Below are positions 1-7,473 of a stretch of 32,160 nucleotides of DNA, in pieces. Positions within the stretch are counted from its first letter, which is position 1. The number at the start of each line of letters is the position of its first letter. The stretch spans positions 1 through 32,160 of the forward strand of contig JAJPJO010000476.1 of the NCBI GenBank assembly GCA_021324135.1. Reading direction: 5' to 3'. Made by a program: the position numbers and the translations under genes. This stretch comes from Pseudomonadota bacterium (GTDB lineage: Bacteria > Cyanobacteriota > Vampirovibrionia > Obscuribacterales > Obscuribacteraceae). The notes beneath the pieces are model-generated. The model had not been told where the DNA came from, ran no database searches, and worked only from the letters and a program-made list of their open reading frames with translations.

Positions 1-1537
1 CAGCCTTTTGCTCGATGGTGGTGGCATACTCTTCTCGTTCAACCTGGTTGAGCGTGCCGAAATCCCACTGTTCGCCGCTGCTCCGCAGCATGAGCTGCGC
101 GAAGCGATGCACCGTATCTGATATCGTCTCATCATCCATGGTCGCGAAGGGAATCAGGAATTCGCCTGGCTCGGGATCGCCCATGTAATAATGGGCGGAA
201 CTGACGAGAGGCAGTCCGGATTGGGCAGCGCAGCGCAAGATATCATCCGTTTTTCGGTTCAGCTTGAAACGCACGAGTGTGTGAAGACCGGCTGAATACT
301 TGGGAATGGCGATGTTGTGGCGGAACTCTTGCGATAGAGCATAGATCAATTTTTGTCGCCTGGACTGATAGATTTTTCCGGTCCGTTTGATATGCATTTC
401 AAGGAAGCCGTCCGAAATCAGCTCGGCAAGGGCGTAATGCTCTATTGTCGGGAACTGCCGGTCAGTGAGAAACTTGGCGCGCTCGAATACGCTGATCAAC
501 GACGGCGGTATGACCAGAACACCGAGCGAGGTCAGCGGTGAGAGCGCTTTCCAAAAACCATATATGTAAAGTACACTGCCTGTGGTATCAAGGCCCTGCA
601 GTGCCGGAATGGGAGCGCTGCCGTAGTTATAGTCGCTGTCGAATGCATCCTCCACTATCCAGGTGCAATGCTGGCGTGCCCAAGCCAACAATTGATGGCG
701 GCGTTGCAGGGACAGTATGGCACCCGATGGTTCATGATGAGCGGATGTGACGTAGCATAGTTTCGCTTTCAGCGCCTGCCTCATCAAGGGCTCGATGATC
801 ATGCCCTCGTCGTCGACTTCGGCCGCGATCAGTTGCGCCCCTTCCGCAATCAGATTTTCACGGGCTCCGAGATATCCAGGATTCTCGACGACGACTTGAT
901 CGCCTGGCTCGATAAGCAGCCGGGCGATATGCGCGAAGGCATGCGCACCTTCAAAAACGATGACTTGATCGGGGGAGCACTTTATACCCTTTGAGCGAGC
1001 CAGGAAAGAGGCAATCGCCGCCCGCAGAGGCCGATATCCGAAGACCTCATTTGAAAATTCAAAAAGATTGGGCGGGCGCACACGGCAATATTTGATCAGG
1101 AGCTCCTTCCATTTTTCTTTGGGAAGAACATCGAAAGGCGGCGAACCATAGTTTAGCTCCGGCAGCCCGGCTATATGCGGCTCGACAAAAGTGACGTCCT
1201 GAATGCGTTTAGCATAAGTTGAAATTCCCGACACCGCACCGCTGGTGGTGAGGGGGGCATGCTCCCATTCAAGCTGCTGATCGTGAGATGAGAAACGTTT
1301 GCTAACGAATGTGCCACTGCCTGTAATGGCGTCGAGATAGCCCTGGCTGATCAGCGCCTGATACGTTTTGACCACAGTCGCTCTCGATATTGAAAGCGCC
1401 TCCGCCAGTTCCTGAGCTGATGGAATTTTTTGGCCCGGCTCCAGCCTGCGCGTCAAAATCGCTTCGCGCAGGGCCGCTGCTAATCTCCTGAAGAGCGGAA
1501 CGGAGTTATCACTGTCGATGTTTAGCGCCAGTTCCAT
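1..1537 (-). CDS. MocR-family transcriptional regulator: GntR-type winged helix fused to a fold-type I aminotransferase domain (3' end outside window)
   Basis: The minus-strand frame is open from the ATG at 1537 to the window edge, giving 512 codons with the C-terminus missing. A Shine-Dalgarno GAGGTAGGTG precedes the ATG. Residues ~15-80 are a GntR winged helix (EPGQKIPSAQELAEALSISR, then GYLDAITGSGTFV). Residues ~125-500 are an aminotransferase fold. D297 (VEDAFDSDY) and K330 (YGFWKALSP) sit 33 residues apart, the spacing of the PLP-binding Asp and Lys in GabR. S337 stands where GabR-like proteins carry the Arg that contacts the PLP phosphate. Family members (GabR, PdxR, TauR) regulate amine or vitamin B6 metabolism, usually from a divergent promoter and often on themselves. 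The divergent neighbour here is the GYF_2 gene, so the target cannot be told. The family call is firm; effector and regulon are unknown. Confidence 0.93.
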   Translation of the reverse strand, partial: MELALNIDSDNSVPLFRRLAAALREAILTRRLEPGQKIPSAQELAEALSISRATVVKTYQALISQGYLDAITGSGTFVSKRFSSHDQQLEWEHAPLTTSGAVSGISTYAKRIQDVTFVEPHIAGLPELNYGSPPFDVLPKEKWKELLIKYCRVRPPNLFEFSNEVFGYRPLRAAIASFLARSKGIKCSPDQVIVFEGAHAFAHIARLLIEPGDQVVVENPGYLGARENLIAEGAQLIAAEVDDEGMIIEPLMRQALKAKLCYVTSAHHEPSGAILSLQRRHQLLAWARQHCTWIVEDAFDSDYNYGSAPIPALQGLDTTGSVLYIYGFWKALSPLTSLGVLVIPPSLISVFERAKFLTDRQFPTIEHYALAELISDGFLEMHIKRTGKIYQSRRQKLIYALSQEFRHNIAIPKYSAGLHTLVRFKLNRKTDDILRCAAQSGLPLVSSAHYYMGDPEPGEFLIPFATMDDETISDTVHRFAQLMLRSSGEQWDFGTLNQVEREEYATTIEQKA

Positions 1538-1984
1538 ACAAGCACCTACCTCATTACAAGTCCGCTCTAGTTTACATAGTTTTCACCAGACGGGCATACA
1601 ACTTCTTCCTATTGTTAACCGATGTGATACGTAGCGCCGATGCCAGAAACTATCCATATAATAGGTGGCGGCAGGGGGGGTCGATTAAGGATTCAATTGC
1701 TGTCCGAATACAGGTGCATACAACTTGGGGGTCTTGGCAAGGCATAGCTGCCATCTGATTTTCTTGTCGACGAGTTGAAAGCATCCACAAAAGGCAGGCG
1801 GATCAGTTAGACAGCGGCTTTACTTTGGATATTGTGGTCGGCAGCGCCAGGCGAGCCTACAAATCTATGCGCCAAGAAGCATACAGGTCCTAGTCTGTTG
1901 GAGTAGTCTGCTCATGGACAAAAATGCGTTTACGCCAGAGCCTGAGCGGGCATTTTTATATTTGTCCCTGCATGAGAAATTACT
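1538..1984. promoter_or_regulatory. Divergent intergenic region between the MocR-type regulator and the GYF_2 gene, with a long-spaced direct repeat
   Basis: No convincing gene is seen in these 447 bases. The 11-mer GCATACAACTT occurs in the same orientation at 1594-1604 and 1716-1726, start to start 122 bases apart. Related CATACA words occur at the regulator start (about 1534) and near 1880. MocR-type regulators commonly bind direct repeats in divergent promoters, so these are candidate operators. No clear -35/-10 pair could be assigned. Confidence 0.4.
1920..1957 (+). terminator. Hairpin with U-rich tail in the GYF_2 leader (terminator or attenuator-like)
   Basis: AAAAATGC at 1920-1927 pairs perfectly with GCATTTTT at 1950-1957 around a 22-base loop. 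The 3' arm runs into TTTTTATATTTG. It lies 27 bases before the GYF_2 start. It could end a short upstream transcript or attenuate the leader. The A/U-rich stem makes it weak. Confidence 0.35.
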
Positions 1985-2881
1985 ATGTCGAACGTCAAGT
2001 GGTTCTATTCTCAGAACAACGAGCAAAGGGGTCCTGTAACACAAGAACAGCTGATGAGCATTCTCGGCTCAGGTCAAATATCGGCTTCATCGCTTGTATG
2101 GCATAAAGGTCTGGCAGGTTGGACGCCTGCGAATCAATGTCCGGAGCTGAACGGACAGTCTGCTTATCAACCGGCACCAAGTTATGCGCAACCGGCTGCG
2201 GTACCGCAAAACGCTCCAGCGCCCAGTTGGGGAGCTCCATCTCCCGGCCCGGGCGGCAATAATGGCTACAGCCAGCCTGCTCCCTCGGCTGTGCCGGGCG
2301 GACAGGCTCAATATGGGCAGGTTCAACCCGCGCCTGTCTATCAGAGTCAAAATCAGGATGCTGAATTGGCCGCCGGCGACTTGGGTGATCTGGTTTCTCA
2401 AGCCATGGAGAAGCGCAAACGGCAACAGGAGGCGGAGGCGCAGAAGGCTTATGACGAGCGCTGGCAAGAAAGAGTACGTCAGGGAGAATCGAGAGCGGCG
2501 GCTGCGCCAAAGCGCGCTGCGGCTGCAACGGGCCCGCGCGTCGTCAGACCAGCGGCAAATTTCTTTTACCTGGTCGCTTTCATTACTTGCTCGTTCGGTA
2601 TTTACACGCTGAGCACTGGCAAGTCGCTTCTGAGGGGCGATCAGGGCGGATCGCATGCTGAGATCATCGGCGGCGCCATCGGCATGATCATCGGCGGCTT
2701 GTTATATGCACTCTGTGCTTTCTTCGGCCGAACGGTCGGCTGGGTCTACATCTGCGGCATTGTTCTCTACTTGCTTGATGCCATAGTCATGCTTTTCAGC
2801 GGCAACATCGGCGGCATCGTCATCCGGGTGTTGATTGCCAGCTGGCTCATCCGCGGCTATGCAGGCAGACCCGAAAACTAA
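1985..2881 (+). CDS. GYF_2-domain membrane protein
   Basis: The protein has 298 residues. Residues 1-55 match the bacterial GYF_2 domain: a WFY start, RGPVTQEQLMSILGSGQI, then LVWHKGLAGW. This domain probably binds proline-rich peptides and is often joined to membrane segments. Residues ~56-130 are a Pro/Gln/Ala linker rich in PAPS and QPAP words. Residues ~140-185 form a charged, probably helical stretch rich in Arg, Glu and Gln. The last ~105 residues hold three to four hydrophobic segments (FFYLVAFITCSFGIY; IGMIIGGLLYALCAFFG; VYICGIVLYLLDAIVMLFSG; a final Ile/Leu-rich helix). The GYF domain is therefore cytoplasmic if the N-in rule holds. The start is set by the GYF motif; its ribosome site (GAGA) is weak. 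The specific role is unknown. Confidence 0.88.
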   Translation: MSNVKWFYSQNNEQRGPVTQEQLMSILGSGQISASSLVWHKGLAGWTPANQCPELNGQSAYQPAPSYAQPAAVPQNAPAPSWGAPSPGPGGNNGYSQPAPSAVPGGQAQYGQVQPAPVYQSQNQDAELAAGDLGDLVSQAMEKRKRQQEAEAQKAYDERWQERVRQGESRAAAAPKRAAAATGPRVVRPAANFFYLVAFITCSFGIYTLSTGKSLLRGDQGGSHAEIIGGAIGMIIGGLLYALCAFFGRTVGWVYICGIVLYLLDAIVMLFSGNIGGIVIRVLIASWLIRGYAGRPEN

Positions 2882-3020
2882 TGTAGCTCTGGCGTGCCAA
2901 AGGTCCGTTCATTGAAAGCCGTCGTGGCGCGGAAACGGTGCCACCGGATTCAGTGGCAGTTAAAGTACACGTGAGGGCGTTATGGGCTATAGTATTGAAT
3001 GCCATAGTAAGAACATCGGG

Positions 3021-3068
3021 AAGAAAGCTCGGTGAGAAAGCAGCATGGATAGCTGCAATCCACCGAGC
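3021..3068 (-). terminator. Rho-independent terminator after the ParB-like gene
   Basis: On the minus strand GCTCGGTG (3068-3061) pairs perfectly with CACCGAGC (3034-3027). An inner stem GCAGC/GCTGC (3056-3052 with 3044-3040) stacks inside it. The outer stem is followed by TTTCTT. It begins 18 bases past the ParB-like stop codon and faces the convergent GYF_2 gene. Confidence 0.75.
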
Positions 3069-3086
3069 CAGGTTATTTCGCCACGC

Positions 3087-3383
3087 TTACGCGCCGACGA
3101 TCATGGCTTCGATGAAGCCGATGCCCGCCAGTTTGGCAGCGATGACGCGATGACGTCCGTCTTCGATGTTGTAGCCGCCACCCATGCGCGGGCGAAGGAC
3201 AACGCGAACGGTCATGCCGCCGAACTCCATGGACTGGCGCATTTGCTCGATCTGAGCGCCGTCGCGATCGAGCAGCTTTTGCCAGGTGGAGTCGGAAACG
3301 AAGATATCATCGAGTGCGACGAAAACGGTGTCGTCGATGCTCGCCTCGTCGTCGAAGCGAGAGCGCTTGTAGGACTTGCCCAT
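3087..3383 (-). CDS. Small stand-alone ParB/Srx-like domain protein
   Basis: The protein has 98 residues, with a GGAGG ribosome site before the ATG. The second half reads as the conserved core of ParB-N/sulfiredoxin-like domains: an IEQMRQSMEFGGM helix, VVLRPRMGGGYNIEDGRHRV, then AAKLAGIGFIEAMIV. The GRHRV box corresponds to the GExR/GxxR nucleotide-binding motif of the fold. There is no helix-turn-helix or dimerisation domain, so it is not a chromosome-partitioning ParB. Such single-domain proteins occur as CTP/ATP-binding modules or inactive relatives. It lies about 400 bases downstream of the S41 protease gene on the same strand and ends at a terminator, so it is the last gene of this stretch. 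Partner and reaction are unknown. Confidence 0.8.
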   Translation of the reverse strand: MGKSYKRSRFDDEASIDDTVFVALDDIFVSDSTWQKLLDRDGAQIEQMRQSMEFGGMTVRVVLRPRMGGGYNIEDGRHRVIAAKLAGIGFIEAMIVGA

Positions 3384-3714
3384 GGTGCCTCCGTATCGGT
3401 AGGCTCCAGGTGCAAGTAAGTCGATAAAGCGTTTGCCCTAGGAGAGGACAAAACGCCGGAGCGCCCAACGCGCTCATTCCGAATGCAAGCCCTCAGTCAT
3501 TGAGAGCGCACCGAGCTGCTCGCCGATTGGCACAGGCCGATTTCGACGATTGACTTCGATGTGCATCCGGACAACTTGCACCCAGGCCCTACCTTAGGCC
3601 TGTAAGCCTGATACTGGGCATCAGAGAGTCCTCCTTCATTTGCGCGCTCAGGAACATGTTTGCTGCTCCTAATTGCTTGGTTGATGATCAGCGGTGCATC
3701 GCCGCGGAGGGCCG

Positions 3715-3744
3715 AACGGAGCGGAATTTTGCAGCCGCTCCGTT
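3715..3744 (-). terminator. Strong hairpin 38 bases after the S41 protease stop (no U-tract)
   Basis: AACGGAGCGG (3715-3724) is the exact reverse complement of CCGCTCCGTT (3735-3744) around a 10-base loop. It lacks a U-run, so it may protect or process the transcript 3' end rather than act as a classic intrinsic terminator. Confidence 0.5.
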
Positions 3745-3760
3745 TGCCGTCCGTTTCGAT

Positions 3761-3776
3761 GAACCGCATGGGGTAC
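3761..3776. promoter_or_regulatory. Recurrent GCACC-N6-GGTGC palindrome, copy 1
   Basis: The sequence is GAACCGCATGGGGTAC, two differences from the form GCACCGCATGTGGTAC. It sits 6 bases past the S41 stop codon. See the other copies at 5570, 7359, 10883, 17040, 20030, 21158 and 22409. Confidence 0.5.
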
Positions 3777-3781
3777 ATGGC

Positions 3782-5497
3782 TCAGGCCTGGCCGCCTCCG
3801 TCGTTTTCGTCGGATTGCGACCGGGCAGCCTCAGCCTTCTGCCGCCGGTTGGACAGAACGTAGTGCCGGCTGACAAGCACGACGAGCAGCAAGAAGAGAC
3901 CGATTGCAGCGCAAGCAACCAGCGGGTTCTCCGTCCAGTTGCTGTCGCCGAAGGTCTTATTGCCGCTTGCCTTGCCGTTCTTGAGCGGGTCGGGATGCAA
4001 CTGCTTCAAGACCTCGACGGCCGTGGCCAGTTGCTCGTCGACCTTAGAGCCGGGCGTGTTGTCTACCACCACTTGCGGTGCGATGCCCTTGTGCGAGAGG
4101 TTGTAGCCGCTCGGAGTCAAGTAGTCGAGCCTGGTGATGTAGAGAACGCCGCCGGGCGGGATGCGGCCGTTTGTATAACCGACACCCTTGCCGTACGTCG
4201 TGGTACCGATGATGGTGGCGCGACCGGAATCCTTCAGGGCTCCGGTGACAATCTCGGAAGAGCTGGCGGTGCTGTTGTTGACCAGAACGACCATGGGGAC
4301 CGTGTAATAGTCCTTGATCATCTGAACAGTCTCATCGTCAGCGCCGGAGAAGTCGTGCTTCTGAGGCGGAATAACCTCATAGGCCTCGTGCGTCACCATG
4401 CGACCGTCGCGGGTGGTGCTGGTTACGACCGTTCCCTTCTCCATGAAGATGGAGGCGACTTGCAGAGCCAGTTGGAACTCGCCGCCGGGATTGCCTCGCA
4501 AGTCGAAGACCAGCCCGCTCAGGTTGCCGTGAGCAGCCTGCTGCAGCGCGGTCAAGGCTTGCAGGAATTCAACAAAGCCGTCTTTGTTGAACTCGTTGAG
4601 GCGAACATAGCCGATGTTGCCGGGCAGAAGCCGAGCTTCCACCTCCGAGTCCGGAGTGGGCGCGAACGTGAGCTTGACTTTGTCTTCCTTGCCGGCGCGG
4701 TCGTAGACCAGCTCGACTGAGCTGCCGTCCTTGCCGAGGAAGAGGGCTTCTGCATCCGTCTGGCTCATTCCCTTCAGCGCCTTGCCGCCCACCGACTCGA
4801 TGATGTCGTTCTTGCGCAGCGGCGATGCGTAGCCGGGCGAGCCGTAGAAGAGGTAATCGATGCGGTAGTTGCCGTCGGGCAGCTTGACGATCGAGATGCC
4901 GAGATTGGAGATCCCGGCTTTGGCGTTCGTCTGCTGCCTGGCGATGTCCTTGGTGGAGATGTACTTCGTCCAGGGATCGTCCAGGCTGCTCAACATCTCC
5001 TGCACGGCCTTCTCCAGGTCGTCGGCGGTATTGAGTTTGCCCTTGTACTTGCTCTCCCATACCTGCCAGTCTTCGAGCTTGGATGGGTCATGATAGTACT
5101 CACCCACCATGCTCCAGACTTTGTGGTAAACAGCCTCCAGTTGCTCCGGCGTCGGGGCTGGATCGGCCGCGGGGGCGCCGCCGAGCAGCTGCTGGAGAAA
5201 GGAGTGCGGGTCGATGACGATCGGAGCCTGATTGCCGGGCGTTGCCGGCGTCACGTTTTGCCCCGGGGTTTTGTTGTCCGGAGCCCCGGTTGCGGAGCCG
5301 GGCTTGGCCGAATCCGGTTCGACCTTGGGCGAGGTCACCGGATTTTGCCCGTTGGTGTCTGGAGTCGTCTGCGCCTGAGCGGTCGGAGGCAGCCCGAAGA
5401 GCAGCGGATGGGCCGGCTTCGTTTGCGCGAAGGAAGGCACCGCCAGTGACACCATGAGCAGTGTGCACACGAAGAAGTGTTTTAGCTTTTGAGTCAT
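3782..5497 (-). CDS. S41-family C-terminal processing protease (CtpA-like) with a C-terminal membrane anchor
   Basis: The protein has 571 residues and starts with a signal peptide (LMVSLAVPSFAQ, cleavage near residue 25). A Pro/Thr-rich linker follows (~30-115). Residues ~185-275 form a PDZ-like domain that presents substrate C-termini. Residues ~290-480 are the peptidase S41 core, with FDLRGNPGG at 331-339. Catalytic S412 (NSTASSSEI) and K437 (TYGKGVG) lie 25 residues apart, as in Prc and the D1-processing protease. A hydrophobic helix (~525-543) followed by a basic tail should anchor it in the membrane with the protease outside. The start has GAGG 8 bases upstream. It lies 128 bases after a second S41 gene at the end of MoxR-vWA cluster 1. 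I infer it trims or removes envelope proteins handled by that cluster. Confidence 0.92.
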   Translation of the reverse strand: MTQKLKHFFVCTLLMVSLAVPSFAQTKPAHPLLFGLPPTAQAQTTPDTNGQNPVTSPKVEPDSAKPGSATGAPDNKTPGQNVTPATPGNQAPIVIDPHSFLQQLLGGAPAADPAPTPEQLEAVYHKVWSMVGEYYHDPSKLEDWQVWESKYKGKLNTADDLEKAVQEMLSSLDDPWTKYISTKDIARQQTNAKAGISNLGISIVKLPDGNYRIDYLFYGSPGYASPLRKNDIIESVGGKALKGMSQTDAEALFLGKDGSSVELVYDRAGKEDKVKLTFAPTPDSEVEARLLPGNIGYVRLNEFNKDGFVEFLQALTALQQAAHGNLSGLVFDLRGNPGGEFQLALQVASIFMEKGTVVTSTTRDGRMVTHEAYEVIPPQKHDFSGADDETVQMIKDYYTVPMVVLVNNSTASSSEIVTGALKDSGRATIIGTTTYGKGVGYTNGRIPPGGVLYITRLDYLTPSGYNLSHKGIAPQVVVDNTPGSKVDEQLATAVEVLKQLHPDPLKNGKASGNKTFGDSNWTENPLVACAAIGLFLLLVVLVSRHYVLSNRRQKAEAARSQSDENDGGGQA

Positions 5498-5569
5498 GGT
5501 AATGACCTCGTTTCTGGTTGGGAGTCGAGGCGCGCACCGAACGGCACCGACCGCGCCTTGCGGCGGGCG

Positions 5570-5585
5570 GTACCATATGCGGTGC
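5570..5585. promoter_or_regulatory. Recurrent palindrome, copy 2 (73 bases before the S41 protease start)
   Basis: The plus strand reads GTACCATATGCGGTGC; the minus strand reads GCACCGCATATGGTAC. The arms GCACC and GGTAC flank a 6-base spacer. It directly abuts the hairpin at 5586-5619. Confidence 0.6.
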
Positions 5586-5619
5586 GCGCTCTCTCCGGTA
5601 CAATGGGAAAAGACAGCGC
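5586..5619 (-). terminator. Intercistronic hairpin between the two S41 genes
   Basis: GCGCTCTCT (5586-5594) pairs with AGACAGCGC (5611-5619) with one mismatch. It starts 6 bases past the upstream S41 stop codon. There is no U-tract, so partial termination or mRNA processing is more likely than full termination. Confidence 0.35.
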
Positions 5620-5625
5620 CGGGTT

Positions 5626-7248
5626 CTACTTCGAATCCGGCTTGTTCTCTTTCTTGGCTTCGTCAAGCGCCTTTTTGAACTCGTCTTCGTTCTTCTGGCG
5701 GATGTCCTGACGGGCTTTGGCGGCTGCCTCACCCTTGCTCACGGCCTCTTGAGCCGCTTTGGTGGCTGCCGTCAACTGAGCGTCCTTGCTGGGATCGGTG
5801 AGCAGATCTTCGGGATCGGCCAGCTTCGGCTGATCGACGATGACGTCGGGAACGACGCCCACCCAGTCCATGGCGACGCCACCAGGCAGGAACTCGAAGC
5901 TGGTGACGTGGATGTTGCGATCGAACGGCAGCTGGATGACGTTTTGCCCGACACCCTTGCCGACGCTCGTGTGACCGACGACGATGGCGCGGTGATTGGC
6001 CTGCAGGAGACCGGCGAGGATCTCCGAGGCGCTTGCCGAACCTTCATCGACCAGGACGATAATCGGCATGTCTTGCGGAACGATGACGTCTTCACGCTCA
6101 CCGTTCTTCAGTCCGATCTGCCCGGGCTTGGACGAATTCTTCTGCGAAACCAGAGCGAAGTCGGGCTCGAGAAGAATGCGGGTTTCGACCATATCGTCGC
6201 CCTTGCGCTGCTTGAGCGTCACGAGCGGGCCGTGATCGAGGAAGTACTGACCGATGGTCTCGGCTGCTTCCAGCCGGCCGCCGGGGTTGCCCCGCAGGTC
6301 GAAGATGATCGCTTTGCCTTTAGCAGCCTTGGTAAGGGCAGCAGCCATCTCGTCTTCGGCAAACTGCGACATGAAGTTCGCCAGTCTGATGTACGAGATG
6401 CCGTTACCGAGGTCCTTGAACTTGACCGGGTGCGAGACGACCTTGGCGCGGGTGATGTCGAACGTCTGCTCGACCTTCCCGCCCTTGCCGTCGGCGCGCT
6501 CGATCGTGATCTGGACCTTGGTGCCGTCCTTGCCGCGGATGCCTTTCACCATCTCGTTGAGCGTCTTGCCGTTGACCGGGTTGCCGTCAACTTTGATGAT
6601 GCGATCACCGGCTTTGATACCAGCCTTTTCAGCCGGTCCGCCTTCCATGGGCTCGGTGATGATGGCCGGGCGATCGTCGCTGAGCTTGGCCAGGTCCTTG
6701 ATCTTCTGCAGGTCCGGCTTGGTGCCGGCTTTCTTGGCGTCTTCGATTACCTGGTTAACCGCTTTCAGATAGCCGTGCTGGTTGAGCTGGGCGCCGATGC
6801 CCACGAGTGTGGACTGGACTTCGTCCTGCTCAGCCTGGTTGGCTTCCGGCAGCTGGTAATAATCGAAACGCTGACCGAGGCTCTGGATCATTTCGCGCAC
6901 GGCGCGATCGCTGCTCTCTTCGGTGTCGAAAGCATGATCGTTGGCGTGCTTGTTTTCCCACTGAGCCACCCACTGAGCCCGCTTCTGCGGGTCCTGAAGC
7001 TGGAAGTGGTAGTCGCGCAGGGCTTCGAATACGGCCTTGTACAGCTTGGCACCGTCGAAGGCCGGTTGGGTTGCCGGAGCCTGAGCAGCAGGAGCCGCCT
7101 GGGCCTGGGCAAGGTTGAGAACTTGGGAGTGCGGCGCAATTGCCGTTCCCTGGGTGCTCGGAGTTGCGATCGCGCTCGTGGTGGCGAGCATGAATGCCAC
7201 CGCCACGAAACCGAGCATGCGCGCGATGATGTTTCGCGTCTTTTTCAT
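5626..7248 (-). CDS. S41-family C-terminal processing protease, secreted
   Basis: The chosen ATG at 7248 has GGAG upstream and opens a signal peptide (MKKTRNIIARMLGFVAVAF, cleavage near ATS-AIA), giving 540 residues. An upstream ATG at 7377 would add 43 residues ahead of the signal peptide and is unlikely. Residues ~195-265 form a PDZ domain (AEKAGIKAGDRIIKVDGNPV). The S41 core carries FDLRGNPGG at 316-324, catalytic S406 (GSASASEI) and K431 (SVGKGVGQ), again 25 residues apart. The last ~60 residues are Ala/Lys/Glu-rich and probably form a coiled coil. Unlike its neighbour it has no C-terminal membrane helix. These proteases cleave near exposed C-termini in the periplasm. It follows MxaA-like 1 after 225 bases holding a hairpin and a palindrome copy. 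Confidence 0.92.
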   Translation of the reverse strand: MKKTRNIIARMLGFVAVAFMLATTSAIATPSTQGTAIAPHSQVLNLAQAQAAPAAQAPATQPAFDGAKLYKAVFEALRDYHFQLQDPQKRAQWVAQWENKHANDHAFDTEESSDRAVREMIQSLGQRFDYYQLPEANQAEQDEVQSTLVGIGAQLNQHGYLKAVNQVIEDAKKAGTKPDLQKIKDLAKLSDDRPAIITEPMEGGPAEKAGIKAGDRIIKVDGNPVNGKTLNEMVKGIRGKDGTKVQITIERADGKGGKVEQTFDITRAKVVSHPVKFKDLGNGISYIRLANFMSQFAEDEMAAALTKAAKGKAIIFDLRGNPGGRLEAAETIGQYFLDHGPLVTLKQRKGDDMVETRILLEPDFALVSQKNSSKPGQIGLKNGEREDVIVPQDMPIIVLVDEGSASASEILAGLLQANHRAIVVGHTSVGKGVGQNVIQLPFDRNIHVTSFEFLPGGVAMDWVGVVPDVIVDQPKLADPEDLLTDPSKDAQLTAATKAAQEAVSKGEAAAKARQDIRQKNEDEFKKALDEAKKENKPDSK

Positions 7249-7358
7249 GATGGATCTCCAATCTCTTTCGTTATCGAAAGGAATACTTTTTGACTTGAGC
7301 GCGGCGTTGTGCCGGGCTCGTTGAACGGGAAAGAAAACTTTGAGGTTGCTCCGGGCTC

Positions 7359-7374
7359 GCACCGCATGTGGTGT
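7359..7374. promoter_or_regulatory. Recurrent palindrome, copy 3
   Basis: The sequence is GCACCGCATGTGGTGT, close to a perfect GCACCRCATGYGGTGC palindrome. It lies 111 bases before the S41 start at 7248. Confidence 0.65.
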
Positions 7375-7386
7375 CAATCAAGCGGA

Positions 7387-7417
7387 AGCCGCCGGTCTGT
7401 GCGAAAAACCGGCGGCT
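7387..7417 (-). terminator. Perfect 10-bp hairpin downstream of MxaA-like 1
   Basis: AGCCGCCGGT (7387-7396) is the exact reverse complement of ACCGGCGGCT (7408-7417) around an 11-base loop. It is 57 bases past the MxaA-like stop. No U-tract follows on either strand. It may attenuate or stabilise the message between the chaperone genes and the protease genes. Confidence 0.5.
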
Positions 7418-7473
7418 CAGCTCAATTGATCTCGTGGCGCCGCACCCAATGGTCGGCGTCAAGAGGCATGCGG

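Larger units (their letters stand above)
3384..3781. other. Spacer between the ParB-like gene and the S41 protease
   Basis: No convincing coding region is seen in about 400 bases. It holds a strong hairpin at 3715-3744 and a copy of the recurrent palindrome at 3761-3776, both near the S41 stop codon. A 93-codon minus frame (3497-3778) has no recognisable domain and no credible ribosome site. Confidence 0.5.

Noticed and set aside
5518..7293. 591-codon plus-strand open frame
   Set aside because: It lies opposite the S41 protease gene, has no domain, signal or ribosome site, and is a by-product of G/C-rich codon use. The same applies to plus frames at 3656-4720, 10960-12516 and 21100-22308.
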